A stretch of DNA of 64,000 nt from Prosapia bicincta (GCA_036971475.1 JBAIZL010000001.1:153858544-153922543); one strand, 5' to 3'. Numbered from the stretch's first letter, positions 12,670 to 24,560 are shown. Translations and numbers: made by a program. Notes: a model not told the origin generated them from the sequence alone.

Positions 12670-14598
12670 GACCATCATATACCATCTTTAGTTTCGCCAT
12701 TACTTCCTCATCCTTCCTTTTTTGTATTCGGGAAGGCGGTGCGATGGGTAAATCTGTTTCTATGACTCCAACATAAATTAAAACTACTCCAGTTATACTA
12801 CCGTACAGGCGTAATATTTCCCTATACCCTGGACCACCAGCTTTTACGTTCTCACCCTACTTTAGTTTTACCATTAGTTCTTTATCCTTCCTTTTTTGTA
12901 TTCGGGAAAGAGGTGCGAGGGGTGATCTGTTTCTATAACTCCAACATAAATTAAAACTACTCCAGTCGTGCTACTTTCCAGGCGTAATATTTCCGTATAC
13001 CCTGGACCACGAGCTTTTACGTTCTCACCCTACTTTAGTTTCACTATTAGTTCTTTATCCTTCCTTTTTTGTATTCGGAAAAGAGGTGCGAGGGGTGATC
13101 TGTTTCTATAACTCCAACATAAATTAAAACTACTCCAGTTATACTACTTTCCAGGCGTAATATTTCCCTATACCCTGGACCACCAGCTTTTACGTTCTCA
13201 CCCTACTTTAGTTTCACCATTAGTTCTTTATCCTTCCTTTTTTGTATTCGAGAAAGAGGTGCGAGGGGTGATCTGTTTCTATAACTCCAACATAAATTAA
13301 AACTACTCCAGTTGTGCTACTTTCCAGGCGTAATATTTCCGTATACCCTGGACCACGAGCTTTTACGTCCTCACCCTACTTTAGTTTCACCATTAGTTCT
13401 TTATCCTTCCTTTTTTGTATTCGGGGAAAAGGTGCGAGGGGTGATCTGTTTCTATAACTCCAACATAAATTAAAACTACTCCAGTTGTGCTACTTTCCAG
13501 GCGTAATATTTCCGTATACCCTGGACCACGAGCTTTTACGTCCTCACCCTACTTTAGTTTCACCATTAGTTCCTCATCCTTCCTTGTTTGTATTCGGCAA
13601 GGGGGTGCGAGGGGTGATCTGTTTCTATAACTCCAACATAAATTAAAACTACTCCAGTTGTGCTACTTTCCAGGCGTAATATTTCCGTATACCCTGGACC
13701 ACGAGCTTTTACGTTCTCACCCTACTTTAGTTTCACCATTAGTTCCTCATCTTTCCTTTTTTGTATTCGGGAAAGAGGTGCGAGGGGTGATCTGTTTCTA
13801 TAACTCCAACATAAATTAAAACTACTCCACTTGTACTACTTTCCAGGCGTAATATTTCCGTATACCCTGGACCACGAGCTTTTACGTTCTCACCCTACTT
13901 TAGTTTCACCATTAGTTCCTCATCTTTCCTTTTTTGTATTCGGGAAAGAGGTGCGAGGGGTGATCTGTTTCTGTAACTCCAACATAAATTAAAACTACTC
14001 CAGTCGTGCTACTTTCCAGGCGTAATATTTCCCTATACCCTGGACCACCAGCTTTTACGTTCTCATCCTACTTTAGTTTTACCATTACTTCCTCATCCTT
14101 CCTTGTTTGTATTCGGGAAGGGGGTGCGAGGGGTGATCTGTTTCTATAACTCCAACATAAATTAAAACTACTCCAGTCGTGCTACTTTCCAGGCGTAATA
14201 TTTCCCTATACCCTGGACCACGAGCTTTTACGTTCTCATCCTACTTTAGTTTTACCATTACTTCCTCATCCTTCCTTGTTTGTATTCGGGAAGGGGGTGC
14301 GAGGGGTGATCTGTTTCTGTAACTCCAACATAAATTAAAACTACTCCAGTTGTGCTACTTTTCAGGCGTAATATTTCCTTATACCCTGGACCACGAGCTT
14401 TTACGTTCTCATCCTACTTTAGTTTCACCATTAGTTGCTCATCCTTCCTTGTTTGTATTCGGGAAGAGGGTGCGATGGGTAGATCTGTTGCTATGGCTCC
14501 AACATAAATTAAAACTACTCCAGATGTCCTACTTTCCAGGCGTAATATTTCCGTATATTCGGACCACGAGATTCTACGTCCCCCCCCCCCTAACATAA
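12670..14598. repeat. 173-bp satellite array, about 11 units
   Basis: The GGCGTAATAT landmark recurs at 12981, 13154, 13327 and 13500, a fixed 173-bp step. Units run CTACTTTCCAGGCGTAATAT, a CCCTGGACCACGAGC segment, TTCACCATTAGTTC, GTATTCGGGAAAGAGG and ATAAATTAAAACTACTCCAG. CCAGGCGTA and TACCCTGG within each unit can form a short hairpin with one bulge. Differences between units are scattered substitutions (CGTATACC/CCTATACC, GGTTC/GTCC). The array ends at a C-run (14580-14590). Short ORFs on both strands here are accidental. The monomer length is close to that of many centromeric-type satellites, but the array is short. Confidence 0.95.
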
Positions 14599-15407
14599 AA
14601 CAATAAATTTCTTCCTAGGAGTTATAGAAACATTTACTGATCGTGTTAATACCACTAAACGAATAAGGATATGTTTTTAAAAGGTGAATAAGTAGGTTAG
14701 ATCACAATCTTCTAAAAAAGAGTCATAGGTGGTCAGGCCACTAGTATCAGGGTATGAAAAAGCTAAGAAGAAAATATAGGATATCCCGCTCAGAAAAGGC
14801 GAGTATATGATAGCCGTGGTTTTTGCAGTATCTGTCTTATTTAATTCTAGGTAGAATACAGGTTTTCAAGAAGCTTTTATTTAAACTCAAGTGGTACTTG
14901 CTGACCTTTTGCATTGTATTTTGGCTGTACAAGGAATACACCGAAATCTCACATCGCTTTTAAGCGACGTAACATAGCCACGAATTGTATCTCATACAAA
15001 AATAATTACAAAAAACATGTTTGGCTACATTACGAAATTTCTTAAGACTAATTTTCAACCTAAAATGTTTATTAAATAAAATTCAGTGGTGTTATTTTGG
15101 ATAAATTAAATTTATATACAAATAAGCTGAGTATAACGATGCACGTAAAATTTAATACTACACAAAGAAAGAATTGTTTAGACATGCTCGAGGTTGGTCA
15201 AGGTACTGAACGGGGACAATTCTTGTACTTGGATTGTGTCAGTTTGAAGAGAACCAATCCCTTGGTCTACCTGAAATCAAAATCAGTTACAAATAATTTC
15301 ATTACCATTGGGTTAACTATGTTAAATTAATTTCGTATTCTTACCTTACTCATATGTTTGTTGACCTTTTGAACCATTCTAGGATTTATGTTACACTCTC
15401 TGCCTAG

Positions 15408-15409
<2 letters not shown>
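14599..15409. other. unique AT-rich DNA; one unrecognised ORF
   Basis: An open frame at 15097-15330 (+, 77 codons) has a mixed composition and no motif that I recognise. There is no obvious splice or promoter context. Otherwise nothing is seen. Confidence 0.5.
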
Positions 15410-15454
<45 letters not shown>

Positions 15455-15476
15455 TATATATATATATATATATACA

Positions 15477-15532
<56 letters not shown>
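15410..15532. repeat. (AT)n microsatellite with two ACAGT interruptions
   Basis: An almost pure TA dinucleotide tract, broken by ACAGTATAT at about 15450 and 15474. The minus-strand ORF 15391-15678, rich in Tyr-Ile, is an artefact of this tract. Confidence 0.98.
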
Positions 15533-15535
<3 letters not shown>

Positions 15536-15865
15536 CACGATGACACTTGTAAAAATGAATAATTTTTAAACATCCAGGTAGCGTGAAAGGATTGTAAAGT
15601 CTTTACTATAGCTGAGGATTTATGCTCAATTTTAGAAAATACAAGAAATAATTCTTCCTGTAATTGTTTTAAACACATTCAAAAGGCACAAAAAAAGTTC
15701 GATATATGCGGTCCCAATTTATCAAGTGAACATCACCTTTTGTTATGTCACTACTTTACTCATTTTGGTTTAAGATCTGTCATGTCATGTAATTTCCGTT
15801 CTGTATGTTGTTTCCATTCCAATTACTGTTGTCACATTGTCCATTTTTTGCTATATTTGCCATTT
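15533..15865. other. short unique spacer
   Basis: AT-rich unique sequence between the microsatellite and the 214-bp array. No gene or element was seen. Confidence 0.6.
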
Positions 15866-17362
15866 GCCTTTTCCTCCAACTTCTCTAGCCAAGTATAAGT
15901 CACGAGACAGAGCAAGAGCCTTAAGAGTTTGTGGACTAGCGGAGGCTAAAGGCCATTTCTCCCTTGTAGCCACAGTAGGGAACAAGACACAGTGGTTGTG
16001 GCTAAACAATACGGCGCAACAGCTAGCCAAATCTCTTGCTATAACTCGAGACTTATATTTCTCTGATGTCGTAATGTTGCCTTTTACCTCCAGCTTCTCT
16101 AGCCAAGTATAAGTCACGAGACAGAGCAAGAGCCGTGAGAGTTTTCCGACTAGCGGAGGCTAAAGGCCATCTCTCCCTTGTAGCCACAGTAGGGAACAAG
16201 ACACAGTTGTTGTGGCTAAACAATACGGCGCAACAGCTAGCCAAATCTCTTGCTATAACTCGCGACTTATATTTCTCTGATGTCGTAATGTTGCCTTTTA
16301 CCTCCAACTTCTCTAGCCAAGTATAAGTCACGAGACAGAGCCAGAGCCTTGAGAGTTTGCCGACTAGCGGAGGTTAAAGGCCATCTCTTCCTTGTAGCCA
16401 CAGTAGGGAACAAGACACAGTGGTTGTGGCTAAACAATACGGCGCAACAGCTAGCCAAATCTCTTGCTATAACTCGCGACTTATATTTCTCTGATGTCGT
16501 AATGTTGCCTTTTACTTCCAACTTCTCTACCCAAGTATAAGTCACGAGACAGAGTAAGAGCCTTGAGAGTTTGCGGACTAGCGGAGGCTAAAGGCCATCT
16601 CTCCCTTGTAGCCACAGTAGGGAACAAGACACAGTTATTGTGGCTAAACAATACTGCGCAACAGCTAGCCAAATCTTTTGCTATAACTCGCGACTTATAT
16701 TTCTCTGATGTCGTAATGTTGCCTTTTACCTCCAGCTTCTCTAGCCAAGTCTAAGTCACGAGACAGAGCCAGAGCCTTGAGAGTTTGCCGACTAGCGGAG
16801 GCTAAAGGCCATCTCTACCTTGTAGCCACAGTAGGGAACAAGACACAGTTGTTGCGGCTAAACAATACGGCGCAACAGCTAGCCAAATCTCTTGCTATAA
16901 CTCGAGACTTATATTTCTCTGATGTCGTAATTTTGCCTTTTACCTCCAGCTTCTCTAGCCAAGTCTAAGTCACGAGACAGAGCCAGAGCCTTGAGAGTTT
17001 GCCGACTAGCGGAGGCTAAAGGCCATCTCTACCTTGTAGCCACAGTAGGGAACAAGACACAGTTGTTGTGGCTAAACAATACGGCGCAACAGCTAGCCAA
17101 ATCTCTTGCTATAACTCGCGACTTATATTTTTCTGATGTCGTAATGTTGCCTTTTACCTCCAGCTTCTCTAGCCAAGTATAAGTCACGAGACAGAGCAAG
17201 AGCCTTGAGAGTTTGCGGACTAGCGGAGGCTAAAGGCCATCTCTCCCTTGTAGCCACAGTAGGGAACAAGACACAGTGGTTGTGGCTAAACAATACGGCG
17301 CAACAGCTAGCCAAATCTCTTGCTATAACTCGAGACTTATATTTCTCTGATGTCGTAATGTT
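15866..17362. repeat. 214-bp tandem repeat, 7 units, each holding a long imperfect palindrome
   Basis: Equivalent points recur at 16349, 16563, 16777 and 16991, a step of 214 bp. Each unit has nested inverted segments. In the last unit they are TATAAGTCACGAG (17178-17190) with CTCGAGACTTATA (17329-17341), AGCAAGAG (17195-17202) with CTCTTGCT (17317-17324), and TAGCCACA (17251-17258) with TGTGGCTA (17281-17288). So about 164 bp of each unit can fold back, and a non-palindromic linker of about 50 bp joins neighbours. Similar 63- and 92-codon frames open on both strands in every unit for the same reason. They end at the same stop and look non-coding. This resembles a MITE that has been amplified in tandem. 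Confidence 0.93.
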
Positions 17363-18357
17363 GTATTTTATAGTTGTATAACAACTATATTTCCTTATAA
17401 AAATAAACATTGAATGTCTCCACAGTTACAAGGAAAATAAATGATTGAACTTAATAATATTAATAGACAAAGAGAGGCTTTGTGGGAAACTTATAGCATG
17501 TAAGGAAGGTAGTGTGGGCAGTATTACACGTTAACCACCCACTATTATCCAAGGTACCTATCTTCATAGTCTGAGATGACTGAAAAAGCTCATAGAAAAA
17601 TATTGACGCTACTTGCAATAAACACAGGGTCTTTGATTAATAGTCAAGTGTTCAACCTATTAGAACACTCAGACGCCTAAAAAAATTGACAAATAAGAAA
17701 AATATTCCAAGACAAATAGTTAATTGAGGATAATCTCCTTTGTATGGAGGTATTATTATTTAAAATTAAGAGAACATTTTTCTAGTCTTATTATTTTTCA
17801 AATGTGGTTTTATTTAAATCCCATTTAACCATCAGTACAACTCGGTTTATTCCTAAGGGCTGTAAGGAGTGTTTTCTTTGTAATACAAATATTAGTATGA
17901 AAATCTAAATTAATACTAGGCTATACTATAAAACTGGTTTATTTTGTAATATGTTAGTGTTTGTAATATATGTTTTTAAGATACAATACTGTCGTGAAAA
18001 CCCTAAAACTATCAAAAATTATCCAAGCCAGCATTTATTACGCGAAAATTTCTTAGTTTGTCTGTTACTTAGGTATTGTCTTGAGAGGTTCGTAAGCTAA
18101 GTGAAATCGGAAACTAAAAGTCGATTAGTTATCTTCTTCGGCCAGAGAAGTCATTATAGTTCGTGAAATGAAAGGTGTTGTGGGCAAAAACAGCTAATGT
18201 ATACAAAGTGGGTATATTTATACAGCATTGTAAACATCTGCAGGTGTAATTAAGTAGAGGCAGGTTTACTGGTGCGGTTAAATAAGCACCAAACGCTGTT
18301 TGGTTAAACCAGTGGGCACGGAGTTGATCAGCTGTCGTTCCATCCCAGTAGGTTATG

Positions 18358-18387
18358 TTACAGTCCCGAAATATCGTGGGACTGTAA
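18358..18387. other. perfect 10-bp GC-rich hairpin
   Basis: TTACAGTCCC (18358-18367), a 10-base loop GAAATATCGT, then GGGACTGTAA (18378-18387). The surrounding 18250-18390 is locally more GC-rich than its neighbours and holds further partial symmetry (ACTGGTGC and GCACCAAAC at 18270-18298, AAACCAGT at 18305). It could be part of a foldback element or a structured transcript. Neither is shown. Confidence 0.6.
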
Positions 18388-19180
18388 AGGAAAAATTTAA
18401 ATTTCTACGCAAGAGTAGGGTTACATTCAAAACAATTGTAGTCTAACGTTACACAATACAGAAGCGTTTGCTCGATCTTCCCTAATATGTTATTTAATTT
18501 TCCTTTTCCAAACAGATATCCTTTACGTTACAATTGTGAATGCATAACCAAATTCCCAATATATGAACAATTGTAATGTTACAAAAACTGCAAATCCTTA
18601 CTCTTAAATATGGCAAAATCTTACTTAGATTTTGAAATTTAAATTCTCGAACGAGAAATACATGCCTATATACACTGGAATTCACATCGAATATATGCGA
18701 TTGATTTAAAGTCACTCCATGTAAACTCCTCATAGCTCCATCTAGTTTATTACAATTTGGTTTTTACTATGCAGGATTTTTAAGATAACATTCATAAAAT
18801 AACAGAAAAGTTTATTCGGTGGAATCCGTCACACTCGCTTACACACATTTTTAATGTATTACCATAATGCAAAATATACAGATACAAATCGATTATATGC
18901 GATTGATTGAAAAAATAGTCAATATAATCTCGCAAACTTTAATGTAAATTAAAACTACGTATATAGCCTACTACATTATTGGGTTTTTGTTTAGGATAAT
19001 TTTTATATTCCTTCTGTTAGCTCACATTCTCCTTATCTTGTAGAAATTTTCAATCGTTAATAAAATAATTTTTATTCATCCATCAAGTTCAAATACATTT
19101 TTTTAAAACCTGTAGTGGATGACATTTGATGTTAATACAGTTAAAAAAAAATTTCATTAATTAAATTTAAAAAAGATATT

Positions 19181-19256
19181 GTCCCGGTGGGATTCGAACT
19201 GAGTAACTACATGTTTGAAATCTATCACTTTGGCGCTGTACCAACCTTTTCATAAC
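19181..19256 (-). ncRNA. decayed tRNA-like / SINE-head sequence
   Basis: On the minus strand GTTCGAATCCC matches the RNA polymerase III B box. About 45 bases upstream lies GGTTGGTACAGCGCC, which resembles an A box and D arm. The T stem and acceptor stem do not pair properly, so it is not a working tRNA. The downstream T-run is compatible with a pol III stop. The best reading is a remnant of a tRNA-derived SINE or a tRNA pseudogene. Confidence 0.45.
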
Positions 19257-19660
19257 TAGAAATGAATTATTCAAATATGAAAATATAATAGAAGGTTTCC
19301 ATGTAATAGTGAAGAAATGGATAGAATGAGAAATTATAGATTACCATCAGCTTCATAAATGAGAAACTAAAAAAAAGAAAAAATTGTAACAAACAAAAAT
19401 AATAGTCCACACCATATACTGTATAGAGAGGGAAATGGAAAATTGCTGGGAAATTCGCTTTATACTTTGCCACTTAATATTGTGATTCTGTCTTGTGTCA
19501 CATGTATATAGGATTTTCATATTTATATAAATTGTAATTGTAAAATACAAAGTAACTTGAATGATATCTTTCTTTGTTAAACTTACTAGGAATCGACTTG
19601 AAGTTTTTATTTTAAATAACACTTGTAAATAGTATTTTGATAGAAAAGTGTTAAGAAATT

Positions 19661-22600
19661 AGTACATCCTAGTAGATCCTAGTAGAGAGTACAACCTAGT
19701 AGATTCCAGTAAAGAGTACAACCTAGTAGATTCCAGTAGAGAGTACAACCTAGTAGATTCCAGTAGAGTACAACGTAGTAGATTCTAGTAGAGAGTACAA
19801 CCTAGTAGATTCCAGTAGAGTACAACCTAGTAGATTCCAGTAGAGAGTACAACCTAGTAGATTCCAGTAGAGAGTACATCCTAGTAGATTCCAGTAGAGT
19901 ACAACCTAGTAGATTCCAGTAGAGAGTACAACCTTGTAGATTCCAGTAAAGAGTACAACGTAGTAGATTCCAGTAGAGTACAACCTAGTAGATTCCAGTA
20001 AAGAGTAGAACCTAGTAGATTCCAGTTGAGTACAACCTAGTAGATTCCAGTAGAGAGTACAACCTAGTAGATTCCAGTAAAGAGTAGAACCTAGTAGATT
20101 CCAGTAGAGAGTACAACCTTGTAGATTCCAGTAAAGAGTACAACCTAGTAGATTCCAGTAGAGTACAACCTAGTAGATTCCAGTAAAGAGTAGAACCTAG
20201 TAGATTCCAGTAGAGTAGAACCTAGTAGATTCCAGTAAAGAGTACAACCTAGTAGATTCCAGTAAAGCGTACAGCCTAGTAGATTACAGTAAAGAGTACA
20301 ACCTAGTAGATTCCAGTAGAGTACAATCTAGAAGTTTCCAGTAGAGAGTACAACCTAGTAGATTCCAGTAAAGAGTACAACCTAGTAGATTCCAGTAGAG
20401 AGTACAACCTAGTAGATTCCAGTAGAGAGTACAACCTAGTAGATTCCAGTAAAGGGTACATCCTAGTAGATTCCAGTAGAGAGTACAACCTAGTAGATTA
20501 CAGTAGAGTACAACCTGGAAGTTTTCAGTAGAGAGTACAACCTAGTAGATTCCAGTAGAGAGTACATCCTAGTAGATTCCAGTAGAGAGTACAACCTAGT
20601 AGATTCCAGTAAAGAATACAACCTAGTAGATTCCAGTAAAGAGTACAACCTAGTAGATTCCAGTAGAGTACAACCTAGTAGATTCCAGTAAAGAGTACAT
20701 CCTAGTAGATTCCAGTAAAGAGTACATCCTAGTAGATTCCAGTAAAGAGTACATCCTAGTAGATTCCAGTAAAGAGTACAACCTAGTAGATTCCAGTAGA
20801 GTACAACCTAATAGATTCCAGTAGAGAGTACAACCTTGTAGATTCCAGTAAAGAGTACAACCTAGTAGATTCCAGTAGAGTACAACCTAGGAGATTCCAG
20901 TAGAGAGTACAACCTAGTAGATTCCAGTAGAGTACAACCTAGTAGATTCCAGTAAAGAGTACAACCTAGTAGATTCCAGTAAAGAGTACAGCCTAGTAGA
21001 TTCCAGTAGAATAGAATCTAGTAGATTTCAGTAAAGAATACATCCTAGTAGATTTCCGTAAAGAGTACATCCTAGTAGATTCCAGTAAAGAGTACAACCT
21101 AGTAGATTCCAGTAGAGAGTACAACCTAGTAGATTCCAGTAGAGAGTACAACCTAGTAGATTCCAGTAAAGAGTACAACCTAGTAGATTCCAGTAGAGTA
21201 CAACGTAGTAGATTCCAGTAAAGAGTACAACCTAGTAGATTCCAGTTGAGTACAACCTAGAAGTTTCCAGTAGAGAGTACAACCTAGTAGATTCCAGTAA
21301 AGAGTACAACCTAGTAGATTCCAGTAGAGAGTACAACCTAGTAGATTCCAGTAGAGAGTACAACCTAGTAGATTCCAGTAAAGAGTACATCCTAGTAGAT
21401 TCCAGGAGAGAGTACATCCTAGTAGATTCCAGTAGAGTACAGCCTGGAAGTTTTCAGTAGAGAGTACAACCTAGTAGATTCCAGTAGAGAGTACATCCTA
21501 GTAGATTCCAGTAGAGAGTACAACCTAGTAGATTCCAGTAAAGAATACAACCTAGTAGATTCCAGTAGAGTACAACCTAGTAGATTCCAGTAGAGTACAA
21601 CCTAGTAGATTCCAGTAAAGAGTACATCCTAGTAGATTCCAGTAGAGTAGAACCTAGTAGATACCAGTAAAGAGTACATCCTAGTAGATTCCAGTAAAGA
21701 GTACAACCTAGTAGATTCCAGTAAAGAATACAACCTAGTAGATTCCAGTAGAGTACAACCTAGTAGATTCCAGTAGAGTACAACCTAGTAGATTCCAGTA
21801 AAGAGTACATCCTAGTAGATTCCAGTAGAGTAGAACCTAGTAGATACCAGTAAAGAGTACATCCTAGTAGATTCCAGTAAAGAGTACAACCTAGTAGATT
21901 CCAGTAAAGAATACATCCTAGTAGATTCCAGTAAAGAGTACATCCTAGTAGATTCCAGTAAAGAGTACATCCTAGTAGATCCCCGTAAAGAGTACATCCT
22001 AGTAGATTCTAGTAAAGGGTACATCCAGATAGATTCCAGTAAAGAGTACATCCTAGTAGATTCCAGTAAAGAGTACATCCTAGTAGATCCCCGTAAAGAG
22101 TACATCCTAGTAGATTCTAGTAAAGAGTACATCCAGGTAGATTCCAGTAAAGAGTACATCCTAGTAGATTCCAGTAAAGAGTACATCCTTGTAGATTCCA
22201 GTAAAGAGTACATCCTAGTAGATTCCAGTAAAGAGTACATCCTAGTAGATCCCCGTAAAGAGTACATCCTAGTAGATTCTAGTAAAGAGTACATCCAGGT
22301 AGATTCCAGTAAAGAGTACATCCTAGTAGATTCTAGTAAAGAGTACATCCAGGTAGATTCCAGTAAAGAGTACATCCTAGTAGATTCCAGTAAAGAGTAC
22401 ATCCTAGTAGATCCCCGTAAAGAGTACATCCTAGTAGATTCTAGTAAAGAGTACATCCAGGTAGATTCCAGTAAAGAGTACATCCTAGTAGATTCCAGTA
22501 AAGAGTACATCCTAGTAGATTCCAGTAAAGAGTACATCCTAGTAGATTCTAGTAAAGAGTACATCCTAGTAGATCCCCGTAAAGAGTACATCCTAGTAGA

Positions 22601-22874
22601 TTCCAGTAAAGAGTACATCCTAGTAGATTCCAGTAAAGAGTACATCCTAGTGGATTCCAGTAAAGAGTACATCCTAGTAGATTCCAGTAAAGAGTACATC
22701 CTAGTAGATCCCCGTAAAGAGTACATCCTAGTAGATTCTAGTAAAGAGTACATCCAGGTAGATTCCAGTAAAGAGTACATCCTAGTAGATTCCAGTAAAG
22801 AGTACATCCTAGTAGATTCCAGTAAAGAGTACATCCTAGTAGATTCCAGTAAAGAGTACATCCTAGTAGATTCC
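19661..22874. repeat. 27-bp (with 25-bp variants) minisatellite array, about 120 units
   Basis: The unit is built from AGTAGATTCCAGTAAAGAGT plus ACATCCT or ACAACCT (27 bp). A 25-bp version lacks two bases in the AGAGAG/AAGAG segment and is scattered through 19661-21840. From about 21850 to the right end only 27-bp units occur, and the CCCCGT variant recurs at 21978, 22086, 22248, 22410, 22572 and 22707, with three successive 162-bp spacings: a six-unit higher-order repeat. Because 27 is divisible by three, long frames stay open on both strands. Confidence 0.97.
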
Positions 22875-22876
22875 AT
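21812..22876 (-). other. 354-codon ORF made entirely of 9-residue repeats; probably not a gene
   Basis: The homogeneous 27-bp part of the array reads on the minus strand as about 39 copies of MYSLLESTR, with variants STW, SLRGS and LYSLL. It stops where repeats become irregular (the end peptide is FYSTGIY). Open length is a by-product of a period divisible by three with no stop in one frame; the plus strand is open too (SSKEYILVD). There is no promoter, signal sequence or non-repeat domain, and the upstream flank after 22876 is ordinary AT-rich DNA. I call it non-coding, though a repetitive secreted-type protein cannot be strictly excluded without transcripts. Confidence 0.7.
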
Positions 22877-23644
22877 TCAAACAAAATTAAATTCAAACAA
22901 GTCAGTATAATTACTTTTACCTAACCTTTTTTTTATTTATATTGAGATAATTTTTATCTTTTAATTATTTTATGTAGAAAGCCAACTATTTTCTACACAA
23001 TATACTTCATGTCGATGTTTTTATAACTATTTCTTGTAGAAAGGCAATCATTTTCTATCCACTATACTCCATATCGATTTTTTTGTAACTATTTCCTCTA
23101 GGAAGCCAATTATTCTCTACCCATCATGCTTCATGTTGATATTTTTGGGTGTATTAGTCAAAGCGTCAACCTTCATGGCGCATTGAAGTTTCTACTAATG
23201 TAAACACCATTTTGTTGCAGATATAAGTTCAACAAACTGTATTTCAGAAAGTTACAATCAGGCACTTAACTTTGCTTTATGCTTTTAAGACTGTGGAGTT
23301 GAAATGATCGTTTACTTCAACTTTTAGCCGCAATGAACCATTTTAACTATTAATTTAGTGCTATCACTCTATGTACAATGTTATTAAATGACAAGTGAGT
23401 TGATCTCGCCCCTCGCTTGCCACATTGTTTGTTGGCGAGAGTGCAGTTCGGGGTTAACCTCATTCATTAACAACCCATCTACTATGTCTGCTAACGAGCT
23501 AAGAGTGCCTGTCTGCTAACTTATTAAAGTAGCTTTGGTTATTTTTCACTCGAAGGGAAAACTAATTGACGGGAGTTCACCCTTGTAGAGTTTAATATTT
23601 ACACAACCGTTATTTGGACTTGAATTAATCAGTTTTTAATTACC

Positions 23645-23877
23645 GTATGCGCCAAAATAAACAGTACTGAAACTGATTCAGCCTTAGTTTCAACAATACA
23701 AAACCTTCAAGAACGGTGCGAGTGTTGCCTCAAATTGAATGGAGGTCATATAAAACATGTTTATACCCTAGTCTAACCCATTTAGTTTCAGTTTACTTGT
23801 ATGTGTTTGTAAAACTATGTAAACAAAATAAAATAAAATCTTACAACTGTTTCAGTACTGTTTATTTTGGCGTATAC
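23645..23877. mobile_element. 233-bp MITE-like element with 29-bp terminal inverted repeats
   Basis: The left arm 23645-23673 and right arm 23849-23877 are inverted copies with a single mismatch (GTATGC against GTATAC at the tip). They share GCCAAAATAAACAGTACTGA. The interior is non-coding. No clear target duplication is visible beyond a possible TA, so the superfamily (Tc1/mariner-like is one option) is not settled. Confidence 0.6.
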
Positions 23878-24233
23878 TTTTCTTAAAGTTCTCAGAACTT
23901 TATTTTTAAAAATATATATATTTTATAGAATTCTCATCATTATTGGTTGTAAAACTTGTCTTATGTCATTATTCGTAGATATGTTGGTGTCGATTTCATA
24001 CTAGCTGGTGATGTATGTTCTTATTTATTTAGGATCATTCGGTGTCAGAAGGATCGCTACATTCATGCTTATCTTTGGAATATAGAGATACAATTATTCC
24101 ATCTGTTACAGTTGTAAAAATACAAAGTTTCAGATGGTTTCAGTTGCGTTTTCAAATTAGAGAAGTTTTAATAATGAAAATTCTACAAAACTTTAAATTG
24201 GTTTTATACAGGTTTTGGCTTACCTTTAAACCG

Positions 24234-24307
24234 ATCAAACTAAAAAACTATTTCCCTATTGAAAAGTTGTGTCTTTTCGATCAGTTTTTTATACTCTTTA
24301 GTTTGAT
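24234..24307 (+). other. nested hairpin, precursor-miRNA-sized
   Basis: Outer arms ATCAAACTAAA (24234-24244) and TTTAGTTTGAT (24297-24307); inner arms AAACT (24245-24249) and AGTTT (24283-24287); terminal arms GAAAAG (24261-24266) and CTTTTC (24273-24278). The 74-base fold has a bulge and an internal loop. The length fits a microRNA precursor, but the pairing is interrupted more than is usual, so this is only a fold worth testing. Confidence 0.3.
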
Positions 24308-24560
24308 ATTGTATCTTGAGCATATTAGTAAAATTTAAATTTCACCTAAAATCCAATAAAAAAGATGTTGTTGAACAATATTTTTGCTAGCAAAATAGAA
24401 AGTTTAAATAGAAAGGAGAAATCACAGAACGGAGATAAAGATGTTTAGGTAGAGGCAAGTACATTGCAAATATTTATTCTTTGTACCCATAGAAGTTAAT
24501 AAAACGACCAACTAACGAACGAAGACTTTTTGGATACTTTGGTATTATCTACTGGTAGTT

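Larger units (their letters stand above)
17363..19660. other. AT-rich unique DNA; no supported gene
   Basis: Open frames at 18494-18733, 19267-19473 and 19353-19622 (all -) have no recognisable domain. A strong short hairpin (18358-18387) and a tRNA-like relic (about 19181-19256) are listed separately. Confidence 0.6.

Noticed and set aside
15391..15678. 95-codon minus-strand ORF rich in Tyr-Ile
   Set aside because: It is the translation of an (AT)n tract.
1781..17362. Common origin of the 61-bp and 214-bp arrays through the shared GTCACGAGA word
   Set aside because: A single 9-base match without surrounding similarity.
15837..17410. Repeated 63- and 92-codon ORFs on both strands
   Set aside because: They come from the palindromic 214-bp repeat. 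Each ends at the same stop, both strands look alike, and there is no known domain.
19181..19256. Functional tRNA gene
   Set aside because: The B box is good, but the T and acceptor stems do not pair and the anticodon arm is unclear.
20303..21417. Three 61-codon ORFs of MYSLLESTR type
   Set aside because: Short open pieces of the 27/25-bp minisatellite, broken wherever a 25-bp unit occurs.
24042..24338. 98-codon ORF as a real gene
   Set aside because: No domain, Phe/Leu/Ile-rich as expected by chance in AT-rich DNA, and it overlaps a hairpin.
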